From NCBI GenBank assembly GCA_020846135.1, contig JADLEK010000019.1, positions 1 through 48,060 of the forward strand: DNA of 48,060 nt, read 5' to 3'. The DNA comes from Gammaproteobacteria bacterium (GTDB lineage: Bacteria; Pseudomonadota; Gammaproteobacteria; Competibacterales; Competibacteraceae). Each line of letters begins with the position of its first letter. The first letter of the stretch is position 1. Below are positions 33,654-42,960 of this stretch, in pieces. A model generated the notes under the pieces. It did not search any database. It was given only the letters and a program-made list of their open reading frames with translations, and was not told the DNA's origin. Both the position numbers and the translations under genes were made by a program.

Positions 33654-35861
33654 TCAAACCGCCGACGCCCGGCGGCGGGTCAGATCCATCAGCCAGGCAT
33701 GAATGCCCATCGCCGCCGGGCTGACGGCATCTTCCGCTGGTTGGCTCTGCACATAAGCGCCATCGGGCTGCATCAGCCACGCCTGGCGATTATCCCGCAA
33801 ACAGATGTCCAGAATCTCCCATAACCGCTCACGCGCCGGGCGATCTTCCACCGGCGTCGCCGCCTCGACCCGGCCAGAAAGATTGCGGTGCATCCAGTCC
33901 GCCGAACCAATGAAGAACTCGCCGGTCAGCGGATCGTCCTGGCCATTGGCGAAATAGAAAATCCGCGAGTGTTCCAGAAAGCGGCCAATGATCGAGCGCA
34001 CCCGCACATTTTCGGTCCAGCCGGGCACGCCAGGAACCAGACAGCAGAACCCACGCACAATCAGATCAACCGGTACGCCCGCCTGAGAGGCTGCCGCCAG
34101 CGCCCGCGCCATCTCCAAATCCTCAACCTGGTTCATCTTGGCGATGATGCGGGCGGGTCGCCCGGCGCGATGATGTTCAACTTCCCGTTCGATGCGCTCC
34201 AGAAACCGCTGGCGCATGTTGATGGGCGCGATCAGCAACTTCTCGAATTGGGGCGCCCGCGAGCGGCCGGTCAGGTAATGAAAGAGCTTCACCACGTCGG
34301 CGGTGAGGATCGGATCGCACGTTAGCAGGCCGACGTCGGTGTAGAGCCGCGCGGTCTTGACATGATAGTTGCCGGTGCCGATGTGAGCGTAACAGCGCAG
34401 GTCGCGCCCTTCCTTGCGCACCACCAGCGCCACCTTGGTGTGGGTTTTCAGCCCCATCACCCCATAGGTCACATGTGCGCCGACCTGTTGCAGTTCCTGC
34501 GCCCACAGCAGATTGCGCGCCTCGTCGAACCGCGCCTTCAATTCGATCACGCAGGCCACCTGTTTGCCGGCTTCAGCCGCGCGGATCAGCGAGCGCACGA
34601 ACGGCGTATCATCGCCGACCCGATACACCGTCATCTTGATCGCCACCGTTTGCGGATCGATGGCGGCATCGCTGATGAAGTCCTCGACGCTCATGTCGAA
34701 GCTCTCATAAGGATGATGAAGCAGAATGTCGCCGGCCTGGATGGCCGCGAAAATGTCCACTTCTTCACTGGGCAGGCGGGGTGGGGGCAGCGGCGACCAG
34801 TGCGGATCGCGCAAGGCTGGCACGTCGAGACCGGCGATTTGGAACAAGCCGGTGCAATCGAGCAGGCCGGATAGTTCGTAGACATCGTCATCGCTCAGTT
34901 CAAAGTGTTCCATCAGCCCCTGGCGGAGCGCAGGGTTGGCGTCCGGCGCCAGATCCATGCGCACCACCGACTGGAAACGCCGTTGCTGCAACGCTTCCGT
35001 CACGGCCTCCCGCAGACTTTCTTCTTCCTCGTCCAGTTCGATCTCGGCGTTGCGCAGAATGCGAAACATCGTGGCGTCGATCAATTCCATGCCGGGAAAC
35101 AGTTTGTCGGCGCTGTGCCGGATCAAATCATCCAGGTGCAGGAACCGGCGCTCGCCAGACGCCATATCGGCCTTGAGCGCAATCCAGGACGGCAGCAAGG
35201 TCGGAATTTTTACCCGGACCGGGACGTACTCTTCAGTATCGGGGTTGCGGAGAATGAAACCCCAGTTGGTCGACAGATTCGATACGAACGGAAACGGATG
35301 GGCGGGATCCAGACCGAGCGGGGTCAGCGCCGGGGAGACGTTGCGGTCGAAAAAGTTCGATGCTTCCTCCCGTTGCGCCACAGTCAGCTCACTCCAGCCG
35401 GCGAGGATGATCCCATGACCGGCCAGGATCGGGATCAGGTTCTGGTAGCAACGCGCCTGCTCCTCCAGTTGGCCCAGAACCGTCTTGCGGACTTGCGTGA
35501 GCCGGTCGCGAGCGTCACCGCTGCGCGCCGCCAGGCCAGCCCCGCTCTCGACCTGCGCCATGCCACGCAATAACCCGACGCGCTTCATGTAGAACTCATC
35601 GAGGTTCGAGGTGAAAATCGCCAGGAACTTCAGTCGCTCCAGCAGAGGGGTACGTTCATCCAGGGCCTCATGCAGTACCCGCCGGTTGAATTCAAGCCAG
35701 CTCAAATCCCGGTCGATCCAGGCATGAGCCAGCAGACCTTCGCGGGGGGCCAGCGCTTGATCAGCCAAGGTTGCGGCTGGAACCGGCCGGACCTTGCCCC
35801 GTTTGGGTTTGCCCCGCGTCAGGTTAATGTGGGTTGCGGATTCATGGGTCTTGGCGGACAT
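33654..35861 (-). CDS. ppk1: Polyphosphate kinase 1
   Basis: A 735-residue PPK1, which reversibly makes polyphosphate from ATP at the membrane. The start at 35861 has AAGGA 8 bp upstream; the longer frame from 35954 overlaps the Fic-like gene and is unlikely. The N-terminal part has DLSWLEFNRRVLHEALD and TSNLDEFYMKRVGLL. The catalytic C-terminal domains include VYRVGDDTPFVRSLIRAAEA, CVIELKARFDEARNLLWA, and the phosphohistidine-type segment GLKTHTKVALVVR with YAHIGTGNYHVKTARLYTD. It is the seventh gene of the pst unit, so phosphate uptake and storage are linked in one operon. The length is a little more than E. coli PPK. Confidence 0.95.
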   Translation of the reverse strand: MSAKTHESATHINLTRGKPKRGKVRPVPAATLADQALAPREGLLAHAWIDRDLSWLEFNRRVLHEALDERTPLLERLKFLAIFTSNLDEFYMKRVGLLRGMAQVESGAGLAARSGDARDRLTQVRKTVLGQLEEQARCYQNLIPILAGHGIILAGWSELTVAQREEASNFFDRNVSPALTPLGLDPAHPFPFVSNLSTNWGFILRNPDTEEYVPVRVKIPTLLPSWIALKADMASGERRFLHLDDLIRHSADKLFPGMELIDATMFRILRNAEIELDEEEESLREAVTEALQQRRFQSVVRMDLAPDANPALRQGLMEHFELSDDDVYELSGLLDCTGLFQIAGLDVPALRDPHWSPLPPPRLPSEEVDIFAAIQAGDILLHHPYESFDMSVEDFISDAAIDPQTVAIKMTVYRVGDDTPFVRSLIRAAEAGKQVACVIELKARFDEARNLLWAQELQQVGAHVTYGVMGLKTHTKVALVVRKEGRDLRCYAHIGTGNYHVKTARLYTDVGLLTCDPILTADVVKLFHYLTGRSRAPQFEKLLIAPINMRQRFLERIEREVEHHRAGRPARIIAKMNQVEDLEMARALAAASQAGVPVDLIVRGFCCLVPGVPGWTENVRVRSIIGRFLEHSRIFYFANGQDDPLTGEFFIGSADWMHRNLSGRVEAATPVEDRPARERLWEILDICLRDNRQAWLMQPDGAYVQSQPAEDAVSPAAMGIHAWLMDLTRRRASAV

Positions 35862-35907
35862 GCGGATTTTCCTTGATGAACGGCGCTGCAAATGGCGCAC
35901 AGCGTTG

Positions 35908-36642
35908 TTATGGTCCGGGGTCGGGTTGGAAAAATGGAGCCTGTGGGGAGACATTAATGGATCGCGGTGGTCCCGAAATAGCGTGCGGGTCCGGGGCGGT
36001 CAGATAGTCAGGGTTGGCCTGGTCCTCCAGGAATCGGGCAAAGCGCCTTTTAATGCCCGGTAGCCGGAACAGCGCCATTGGCCCCAGCTTGTCGATATTG
36101 CGGATCACGGTCGAAGGATCGAAATAGGCCACCGCATTTTCCACGGTGAGAACGAAGGGCGGCTTGCCTGCCTTCAGCAGAACGTAGCTTGCGAGCAACG
36201 CGCCGGTGCGATGATTGCCTTCGATAAACAGTTGCGGCTTGCTGAGCGCCCGCACATAGAGGCCAGCAGCCAGCTTCCAAACCGACTCGCTCAGATAGTT
36301 GGCGCGCCACTCGACCATATCCTCAATTCCACCCCCAGGCTCTTCGTAAAAGCGGTCGTAAGTGGCTTTGATATGCTGGGCGAATTCGGCGCGCAGTTCC
36401 TGATCGGGGCCGCACAGGACGATATTATTCAGTTCAAGCAGGTACTTATGCTTGCCTTTGGCAAAAATATCGATATCCCACTCAATCAGGATATCGATAT
36501 AGGCATAACCGGCCAGCAGATTTTCGACGACTTCATCGCTCATCGGATCCCGCTGCCCGGTCAGTTGCTGGTTGATGGACTCAAAACCCTGTTGAACTCT
36601 GCGCAGGGAGGCCTCAATCGCCGGGAGATTCAGCAGCCCCAT
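35908..36642 (-). CDS. Fic/DOC-like protein with degenerate catalytic motif
   Basis: A 244-residue protein between pstS2 and ppk1. The central segment LSKPQLFIEGNHRTGALLASYVLL matches the Fic motif HxFx(D/E)GNxRxxR in all but the first and last positions: Gln137 stands where the catalytic His is usual and Ala148 where the last Arg is usual. The nucleotide-binding EGN-x-R core is kept. Fic proteins transfer AMP or other groups to target hydroxyls; loss of His predicts a protein that binds nucleotide or target without usual catalysis. It begins 5 bp after the pstS2 stop, so it belongs to the pst operon. No antitoxin-like inhibitory motif was recognised. Confidence 0.65.
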   Translation of the reverse strand: MGLLNLPAIEASLRRVQQGFESINQQLTGQRDPMSDEVVENLLAGYAYIDILIEWDIDIFAKGKHKYLLELNNIVLCGPDQELRAEFAQHIKATYDRFYEEPGGGIEDMVEWRANYLSESVWKLAAGLYVRALSKPQLFIEGNHRTGALLASYVLLKAGKPPFVLTVENAVAYFDPSTVIRNIDKLGPMALFRLPGIKRRFARFLEDQANPDYLTAPDPHAISGPPRSINVSPQAPFFQPDPGP

Positions 36643-36647
36643 GGGGG

Positions 36648-37715
36648 TTACTGCACACGATTCACCGCCGCGCGGGCGAGGGCAACGACATCGGCAGGCA
36701 ATGGGATATAGCCCATGTCGATGCTGTAACTTTGGCCTTCGATCAGCGCCCAGTTCACGAATCCCTTGAGCGCCGTGCTTTGCTGCGGATTTGGATAACG
36801 GTCATACAACAGCAGCCAGGTGAAAGTAACGATCGGATACGAGTTTTCGCCATCGGGATCAGGCAGAAAAACCCGCAGGTTGCCCGGTATCTGGCTAACA
36901 TTGGCGGCCAGCGCCGCCTGACCGCTGTTCAGGTTGGGTTCTACGAAAACCCCCGCTTTGTTTTCCAAGTGGGCCATCGGTAATCCGAGTCGCTTGGCGA
37001 AGCCATATTCTACATAGCCGATCGATCCCCAGCTCCGCTTGATGCGGCCGGCGACGCCTTCGTTGCCCGGAGCGACCATGGAAATGCCCGGCCAGTCAAT
37101 CACCTTACCCACGCCCGGACCTTGATTGCGCCATGCCGCGCTGATCGCGCTCAGGTGGTTGGTCATCGCGTAGGTGGTGCCGCTACTGTCCTGACGGGCG
37201 ACCAGGGTAATGGTCTGGTTCGGCAGTTTGAGATCCGGGTTGAGCGTCTGGATTTTCGGATCGTTCCAGTTGCGGATCCTGCCAAGGAAAATGTCGGCGT
37301 AAACCTCCCGGCTCAGCTTGAGCGTTCCCTTCACATCCGGCAGGTTATAGGCGAGAACGATGGCGCCGGCCGTAGCCGGAACCAGGGTGGCGCCCCCCGG
37401 CGCCTTGGCGATTTGCTCATCGCTGAGCGCCGCATCGCTGGCGCCAAAATCAACCGAGTTCTCCAGAAACCGCTTGACGCCTTCGCCGCTGCCGACCGCC
37501 TGATACTCAATGGCGAGGGTGGGGTTCGCTTTGGTGTAAACAGCAATCCATTTCTGGTAGAGCGGGGCGGGGAAAGTCGCTCCGGCGCCGCGCAAAGCGA
37601 CGGGGCCGCTGGCGACGGGGATCGTGGGCGCTGCGGTCTGGGCCTGAACGGCGGGAATCAGACCGACGAACCCGAAGGTGGCGATTGCCGCCAGTAAGAA
37701 TCGAGTAGCCATCAT
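36648..37715 (-). CDS. pstS: Phosphate ABC transporter periplasmic binding protein, second copy
   Basis: A 355-residue PstS with a signal peptide (MMATRFLLAAIATFGFVGLI, cut near VQA-QT). The start may be either of two adjacent ATGs at 37715 or 37712; AAGGA lies a few bases upstream. Phosphate-binding landmarks are LRGAGATFPAPLYQKW, IEYQAVGSGEGV, DFGASDAAL, and VARQDSSGTTYAMT. It is clearly different in sequence from the other PstS at the head of the operon, but keeps all binding loops. Placement after pstB is unusual. Two binding proteins could differ in affinity or expression. The Fic-like gene follows by 5 bp. Confidence 0.9.
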   Translation of the reverse strand: MMATRFLLAAIATFGFVGLIPAVQAQTAAPTIPVASGPVALRGAGATFPAPLYQKWIAVYTKANPTLAIEYQAVGSGEGVKRFLENSVDFGASDAALSDEQIAKAPGGATLVPATAGAIVLAYNLPDVKGTLKLSREVYADIFLGRIRNWNDPKIQTLNPDLKLPNQTITLVARQDSSGTTYAMTNHLSAISAAWRNQGPGVGKVIDWPGISMVAPGNEGVAGRIKRSWGSIGYVEYGFAKRLGLPMAHLENKAGVFVEPNLNSGQAALAANVSQIPGNLRVFLPDPDGENSYPIVTFTWLLLYDRYPNPQQSTALKGFVNWALIEGQSYSIDMGYIPLPADVVALARAAVNRVQ

Positions 37716-37729
37716 CCTTCCTTTCGGCA

Positions 37730-38560
37730 TCAACTGAATTCGCCCCGGACGTATTCCCCGGTCAATTTCTCCTGGGGATCCTCAAAAATCTGCCGGGTCG
37801 GTCCCATTTCCACCAGATAGCCGGTGCGACTGCCCTGGGAGATATCCACCCCAAAAAACGCGGTCGTATCGGCAACCCGCGTAGCCTGCTGCATGTTATG
37901 GGTGACCAGCGCGATGGTGTATTTTTCCTTGAGTTCGAGCATCAGTTCCTCGACCCGCCGGGTTGCAATCGGGTCCAGCGCCGAACAGGGTTCGTCCATC
38001 AGCAGCACATCGGGTTCGGTGGCGATGGCGCGGGCGATGCACAGCCGCTGTTGCTGACCGCCAGACAGCGACAAACCGCTGTTTTTCAGCTTGTCCTTGA
38101 CCTCGTTCCAGCAAGCCGCGCCTTTGAGCGCTTTCTCCACCCGCTCATCCAGGTTGCCCTTGAAGCCGTTCAGGCGCAGGCCGAAGGCGACGTTGTCGTA
38201 GATGCTCATTGCAAACGGGTTGGGTTGCTGGAACACCATCCCGATATAGCGACGCACCACCACCGGATCGACTTTCCGGTCGTAAATGTCCTGACCGTGG
38301 TAGGTCACCTTGCCCTCGAAACGGAAGATCGGGATCAGGTCGTTCATGCGGTTGAGGCTGCGCAGCACCGTGCTTTTACCGCAGCCGGAGGGGCCGATGA
38401 AGCCGGTGATCTTGTTCTTCTCAATCGGTACTGTGCTGGCGCGCACCGCGAGAAAGTCGCCGTAAAAAACCTTGTCGATCTGACAATTCATCACAATGGC
38501 GCCGGTGGGCGCGCTCGCGGACGCGGCGCCAGCCGCTGTCATTTCTGCTGTTGCGTTCAT
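37730..38560 (-). CDS. pstB: Phosphate ABC transporter ATP-binding protein
   Basis: A 276-residue PstB ATPase from the ATG at 38560; an in-frame upstream start lies within pstA and is rejected. Walker A is [21 protein letters not shown], the Q-loop is [16 protein letters not shown], the signature is [18 protein letters not shown], Walker B is [14 protein letters not shown] and the H-loop is VTHNMQQA. It drives phosphate import from the cytoplasmic face. The gene lies 22 bp after pstA and 14 bp before pstS2. No phoU follows, unlike the E. coli operon. Confidence 0.96.
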   Translation of the reverse strand: MNATAEMTAAGAASASAPTGAIVMNCQIDKVFYGDFLAVRASTVPIEKNKITGFIGPSGCGKSTVLRSLNRMNDLIPIFRFEGKVTYHGQDIYDRKVDPVVVRRYIGMVFQQPNPFAMSIYDNVAFGLRLNGFKGNLDERVEKALKGAACWNEVKDKLKNSGLSLSGGQQQRLCIARAIATEPDVLLMDEPCSALDPIATRRVEELMLELKEKYTIALVTHNMQQATRVADTTAFFGVDISQGSRTGYLVEMGPTRQIFEDPQEKLTGEYVRGEFS

Positions 38561-38582
38561 GTTCGATGGCCTCGAAAAAGCC

Positions 38583-39503
38583 TTAGTGTTTCTGGCGCCC
38601 GATGATGCGGGCGAGGATGTTGAACACCAGGACAACCATTACGAGCACTAGGGACGCCGCCCAGGCGAGTTCGATCTGGTTGTCATAGGGCATGCCCGAG
38701 AAGTTGAAGATCAGAATGGCCAGAGAGGCGGTCGGCTCGGTCAGGCTGGTCAGGTAGTAGCCGCTGAACAGCGCGGTGAACAGCAGCGGCGCCGAGTTTC
38801 CGGCAGCGCCGGCAATCGCCAGCATCACGCCGGTCAGGATGCCCGGCGCGCCGGTGGGCAGCACCACCTTCCAGATCACTTGCGCGCGGGTGCAGCCGAT
38901 GCCAAAGGCGGCGTCCTTCATCTTCTTCGGCACCATCATCATGGCTTGCTCTGCGGCCAGCACCACGGTCGGCAACATCAGCACCGCCAGCGCGACCCCA
39001 CCGGCCAGCGCCGAGTAGGTTTTCATGGTGACCACCAGCACGGCGTAGACGAACACGCCGGCCAGGATGGAAGGAAAGCCCGTCAACGCTTTGGACAAAA
39101 AGCGCACGCTGTGCGCCAATCGGCTGTCGGGATCGAGAATCGCCAGATAGATAGCGGCGAAGATGCCAATCGGCACACTGATCAACGTGGCGAGGCCGAC
39201 CATAACCAGCGTGCCGACAATGGCGTTGCCGAAACCGCCCCCCTGCTCAAAGGCGGAGGGTGGCAGTGCCGTCAATGCTTCCCAATCCAGGCGTGAGCCG
39301 CCCTCGATGGCCAACCGGTAGATGACGGAGAACAGCGGCACGCTGGCGAGAAGGGCTGCGATCCAGGTGAGCGCGGTCAGGAATCCGCTCTTGAGCGCGC
39401 GGATCTCGAAGGGCGCCCGATTGAGGTTGGGCAGACGGCGCGGAGCCTCTGGAACGCCCAGGGCGATCAATTCAGCGGTAGCGGTCAGATTAGGCTCACT
39501 CAT
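38583..39503 (-). CDS. pstA: Phosphate ABC transporter permease PstA
   Basis: A 306-residue inner-membrane permease. It has six hydrophobic segments, among them [40 protein letters not shown], and [18 protein letters not shown]. The ABC permease loop is visible at [25 protein letters not shown] (split after GCTR). The tail [20 protein letters not shown] is typical for PstA. Its start overlaps the pstC stop by 4 bp. Together with PstC it forms the channel of the high-affinity phosphate importer. Confidence 0.95.
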   Translation of the reverse strand: MSEPNLTATAELIALGVPEAPRRLPNLNRAPFEIRALKSGFLTALTWIAALLASVPLFSVIYRLAIEGGSRLDWEALTALPPSAFEQGGGFGNAIVGTLVMVGLATLISVPIGIFAAIYLAILDPDSRLAHSVRFLSKALTGFPSILAGVFVYAVLVVTMKTYSALAGGVALAVLMLPTVVLAAEQAMMMVPKKMKDAAFGIGCTRAQVIWKVVLPTGAPGILTGVMLAIAGAAGNSAPLLFTALFSGYYLTSLTEPTASLAILIFNFSGMPYDNQIELAWAASLVLVMVVLVFNILARIIGRQKH

Positions 39504-40477
39504 CGTTCGGCCTCGAATTTCCGGGTGGCGAATTTCATCACCGCCAAGCCAATGGCGTTGACGATCAGGGTGATGGCCAGCAGCACCAGGGCGGCGTACA
39601 TCAGAGCGCGGACTTCGACCGGGCCGGCCTCGGGGAAGCTGGACGCCAGCAACGCGGCTAAAGTGTTGGCGGGGGAGAACAGCGACAGACTGATTTGGTT
39701 GGAATTGCCGATCAACATGGCGAGCGCCATGGTTTCGCCGAGGGCGCGGCCAAATCCCAGCACCAGCGCGGCGAGGATGCCGGAACCAGCGGTCGGCAGC
39801 ATCACCTTGAGGATCGCCTCCCAGCGCGTGGTCCCCATGCCATAGGCGGCCTCCTTGACCTTGTAGGGAACCTGATGCAGCGCATCGACCGAGATAGACG
39901 CTACCGTCGGCAGGATCATGATGGCCAGCACCAGCGCGGCGGGACCAAGACCCGGACCGCTGAGCGAGGTGCCGAAAAAAGGAACAAAGCCAAACTCCCC
40001 GTGCAGCCAGTTCGCCACCGGGCGCAGCAGCGGGATCAGGACGTAGATGCCCCAGAGGCCGTAAACGACCGAAGGAATAGCGGCCAACAGTTCGATGATG
40101 GTGCGGAAAACCGCCGCCAGGTGGCCATGCAGGAAATCCTGGGTCAGGAAGATGGCGATGGCGACGCCAAAGACGCCGCCGATAATCAAGGCCAGCAGCG
40201 AACTATAAAGAGTGCCCCAAATTTCCGGGAGGATGCCGAACTGCCCGGTCTGAACATTCCAGGTCGTCGACGTCAGGAAGCCGAAACCGTATTCAGAGAA
40301 CGCCGGCAGCGCCTTGCCGCCGATCTCGATAACGATGTAAACCACCAGCGCCAGAATGAACACGGCGCTGAGCCAGGCGACGCCGCGAAATCCCCGGTCG
40401 AAGATGTAATCGCCGGCGGACGGCGGGCCGGATACCGATCCAGACCGATCAACATGATCAAAGTGATGCGATGCCAT
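39500..40477 (-). CDS. pstC: Phosphate ABC transporter permease PstC
   Basis: A 325-residue inner-membrane permease with six predicted helices (first VAWLSAVFILALVVYIVIEI; last ALVLLAITLIVNAIGLAVM). Typical PstC segments are YGFGFLTSTTWNVQTGQFG, LLAAIPSVVYGLWGIYVLIP, and AAYGMGTTRWEAILKVMLP, the permease loop that contacts PstB. An RALGETMALAMLIGN segment near the C-terminus is also diagnostic. It overlaps pstA by 4 bp and is preceded by a 103-bp gap after pstS1 that contains a hairpin. Confidence 0.95.
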   Translation of the reverse strand: MASHHFDHVDRSGSVSGPPSAGDYIFDRGFRGVAWLSAVFILALVVYIVIEIGGKALPAFSEYGFGFLTSTTWNVQTGQFGILPEIWGTLYSSLLALIIGGVFGVAIAIFLTQDFLHGHLAAVFRTIIELLAAIPSVVYGLWGIYVLIPLLRPVANWLHGEFGFVPFFGTSLSGPGLGPAALVLAIMILPTVASISVDALHQVPYKVKEAAYGMGTTRWEAILKVMLPTAGSGILAALVLGFGRALGETMALAMLIGNSNQISLSLFSPANTLAALLASSFPEAGPVEVRALMYAALVLLAITLIVNAIGLAVMKFATRKFEAER

Positions 40478-40512
40478 GATTTACCCATCAAATTTTGGCG
40501 TTGCCAACGCAG

Positions 40513-40565
40513 GAAGCGAACGCGGAGCCTCGGCGGTGTTGTAACCGATGAATCCGGTTCGCTTC
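40513..40565 (-). promoter_or_regulatory. Hairpin between pstS1 and pstC
   Basis: GAAGCGAAC (40513-40521) and GTTCGCTTC (40557-40565) are perfectly complementary, with an inner CGGA/TCCG pair next to them. In the pst mRNA this would fold into a stem just after the pstS1 stop. Such stems commonly protect the binding-protein part of ABC transporter mRNAs and reduce expression of the permease part. No U-run follows, so it is not a strong terminator. Confidence 0.55.
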
Positions 40566-40580
40566 GGGCGGCGGGCGGGT

Positions 40581-41627
40581 TTACTGGATCAGCGCAGCGG
40601 CTTTCCTGACCCGGGCGATGACGCTATCGGGCAAGGGGATGTAGCCCATCTTCGGCGCTATCGTCTGGCCCTTGGTCAGGCTGTACTCGACCAGATCGCG
40701 CAGCACCTTGGCTTTTGCGTCGTCCTGATCCTTATAGAACAGCATCCAGGTGAAGGTGGCGATGGGATAGGCTGTTTCGCCGGAGGGGTCGGAGATCCAA
40801 ACCCGGAGATCGGGCGCATCGGAACCCGGCAGGGTTTTGGTCGGAAATTCGGCGCTGGCCAATGCAGCCTTGCCGGATTCATCGCTGGGCGCAACGAACT
40901 TGCCGGCCTTGTTCTGCAGGATGGCCATCGGCTGTTTGGTGGCGATGGCGTAACCGTACTCGATGTAACCGATGGCGCCGGGGGTCTGCTTGATGGTGGC
41001 GGTGACGCCGTCGTTTTTCGGCGCTTTCACCACATTCTTCGGCCATTGTGCCGTTGTGCCGTGACCCACAGCGCTCTTGAACGCTTGACTCACCGCGCTC
41101 AGATGGCCGGTGAATACGTAGGTGGTGCCGCTGGAGTCAGAACGGGCTACGACCGTGATGTTCTGGTCGGGGAGCTTGACGCCGGGGTTGGCGGCGGCGA
41201 TTTTCGGATCATTCCATTTTTCAATCGCGCCCATGAAGATAGCCACATACACCTCGCGCGGCAGCTTCAGCTCATTGACGCCAGCAAGGTTGTAGGACAG
41301 CACAATTTCGCCGGCGGTCATCGGCAGCAGCACGACGCCCTGCTTGACCTTGGCGATATCCGCATCTTCCATGGCCGCGTCGCTGGCGGCGAAATCGACG
41401 GTGTTGTTGATAAAGTCCTGAATGCCGGCGCCGCTACCCTTGGCTTGATAATCAACGGTCACCCCTTGGGTCTGTTTGCTGAAATCCTTGAACCAGGTGG
41501 AATAGATCGGGAATGGAAAACTGGCTCCCGATCCGGTTAGCCGGAGTTCTTGCGCCAAGGCCGGGGCCATGCTGGCGACCCCTAATGATAGAGCGACTAT
41601 CGCGGCTGGAATAAACGGCTTTTTCAC
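40581..41627 (-). CDS. pstS: Phosphate ABC transporter periplasmic binding protein, first copy
   Basis: A 348-residue PstS starting with GTG; AGAGGAA lies 7 bp upstream. A signal peptide ([19 protein letters not shown]) is cut near ALA-QE. Phosphate-binding loops are [41 protein letters not shown] and [18 protein letters not shown]. It captures phosphate in the periplasm for PstCAB. It heads the pst-ppk1 operon and is divergent from phnW, with a 175-bp gap that contains a candidate Pho box. Confidence 0.95.
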   Translation of the reverse strand: MKKPFIPAAIVALSLGVASMAPALAQELRLTGSGASFPFPIYSTWFKDFSKQTQGVTVDYQAKGSGAGIQDFINNTVDFAASDAAMEDADIAKVKQGVVLLPMTAGEIVLSYNLAGVNELKLPREVYVAIFMGAIEKWNDPKIAAANPGVKLPDQNITVVARSDSSGTTYVFTGHLSAVSQAFKSAVGHGTTAQWPKNVVKAPKNDGVTATIKQTPGAIGYIEYGYAIATKQPMAILQNKAGKFVAPSDESGKAALASAEFPTKTLPGSDAPDLRVWISDPSGETAYPIATFTWMLFYKDQDDAKAKVLRDLVEYSLTKGQTIAPKMGYIPLPDSVIARVRKAAALIQ

Positions 41628-41690
41628 AGGGCATTCCTCTTCAGGTATGTATTTATTCGTTAAATCAGTCGTTCACTCTCGCTGTTTACT

Positions 41691-41708
41691 GTTACCGTTT
41701 GATGACGC
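41691..41708 (-). promoter_or_regulatory. Candidate Pho box upstream of pstS1
   Basis: Read on the minus strand the site is GCGTCATCAAACGGTAAC. Compared with the PhoB consensus CTGTCATAAATCTGTCAC it agrees at about 13 of 18 positions (counting A/T as equal in the spacer). It lies 64-81 bp before the pstS1 start in the gap shared with phnW. The match is moderate and the regulator is not in the window. Confidence 0.35.
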
Positions 41709-41802
41709 GCCAGAAATCCATTCACTTTCTGAGCTGTTGGATTCACAAAAGAGTCATGTGAATTTGGCATTTTTAGCGCACATCTCCTGCCTGAAAAACG
41801 CC

Positions 41803-42948
41803 ATGCCTCTGACCGAACCGTATCTGTTGACCCCCGGCCCGCTCACCACATCCCTGACCGTCAAGCAAGCCATGCTGCGCGACTGGGGATCATGGGACAG
41901 CGACTTTAACCACCTGACTGCTGATATTTGCCGCCGCCTGCTCCAGGTCGCGCATGGCGAAGACCAGTTCGTCTGTGTCCCTTTGCAAGGCAGCGGCACC
42001 TATGCGGTGGAAGCGACGCTGGCGACCCTGATTCCCTTCACGGCCAAGGCGCTGGTGTTAATGAATGGCGCTTACGGCCAGCGCATGGCCAAAATTCTCC
42101 AGTATCTGGGTCGTTCGTTCGTGACCCTGGATATGGGCGACTACCTGCCGCCGCCGCCGGATCGGGTGGATGCGCTGCTGGCCGCCGACCCGGCGATCAC
42201 CCACGTTGCGGTGGTGCATTGCGAAACCTCCTCCGGGATTCTTAACCCGGTTGAAGCCATCGCCCAGGTTGTGGCGACGCACGGGCGGCGCTTGATCATT
42301 GATGCGATGAGCGCCTTTGGCGCGTTGCCGACCGATCTGCGGGAATTGCCCTGTGATGCGCTGGTGGCCTCCGCCAACAAGTGCTTTGAAGGCGTCCCCG
42401 GTTTCGGTTTTGCCTTGATCCGGCGGGAGGCATTGGTCGCCAGCGCCGGCAACGCCCATTCCCTCAGTCTCGATCTGTACGACCAGTGGGCCGCGATGGA
42501 ACGCAGCGGCCAATGGCGGTTTACCCCGCCGACCCACGTTGTCGCCGCGTTCGCCCAGGCGTTGACCGAGCATGAAGCAGAGGGCGGCGCCGTTGGCCGA
42601 CTGGCCCGTTACACCGCCAACCGCGATCGGCTGGTGGCGGGAATGCGGGCGATGGGTTTTCACACCCTGCTGGCGGATCGCTGGCTGTCGCCGATCATCG
42701 TCACCTTCCACTCGCCCGCCGATCCCCGCTTCGACTTTGCCGCGTTCTACCGGCTGATCAGGGAGCAGGGCTTCATTATCTATCCCGGCAAGCTCACCGT
42801 GGTGGACAGCTTCCGGATCGGCTGCATCGGCCAGTTGTTCGCCGCCCAAATGGACGGGGTGCTGGCGGCGGTGCGGACTGCGCTGGATGCTCTGGGCATC
42901 GCTGACGGGTCGCCGCGCCCCGAAGACCTGAATACCGCTGAATTTTGA
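41803..42948 (+). CDS. phnW: 2-aminoethylphosphonate--pyruvate transaminase
   Basis: A 381-residue PLP enzyme that converts 2-aminoethylphosphonate and pyruvate to phosphonoacetaldehyde and alanine. The N-terminus [18 protein letters not shown] followed by [13 protein letters not shown] is diagnostic for Phn[29 protein letters not shown] and [10 protein letters not shown] are family segments, and the PLP lysine is in [14 protein letters not shown]. The ATG at 41803 fits the PhnW N-terminus; the longer frame from 41569 runs across the pstS1 promoter and is rejected. phnX follows 12 bp later with its own AAGGA. Confidence 0.94.
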   Translation: MPLTEPYLLTPGPLTTSLTVKQAMLRDWGSWDSDFNHLTADICRRLLQVAHGEDQFVCVPLQGSGTYAVEATLATLIPFTAKALVLMNGAYGQRMAKILQYLGRSFVTLDMGDYLPPPPDRVDALLAADPAITHVAVVHCETSSGILNPVEAIAQVVATHGRRLIIDAMSAFGALPTDLRELPCDALVASANKCFEGVPGFGFALIRREALVASAGNAHSLSLDLYDQWAAMERSGQWRFTPPTHVVAAFAQALTEHEAEGGAVGRLARYTANRDRLVAGMRAMGFHTLLADRWLSPIIVTFHSPADPRFDFAAFYRLIREQGFIIYPGKLTVVDSFRIGCIGQLFAAQMDGVLAAVRTALDALGIADGSPRPEDLNTAEF

Positions 42949-42960
42949 AGGAATCCCGCC

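Noticed and set aside
41569..41802. N-terminal extension of phnW by 78 residues
   Set aside because: It crosses the pstS1 start and promoter region, has no PhnW-like sequence and the normal PhnW N-terminus begins at 41803.
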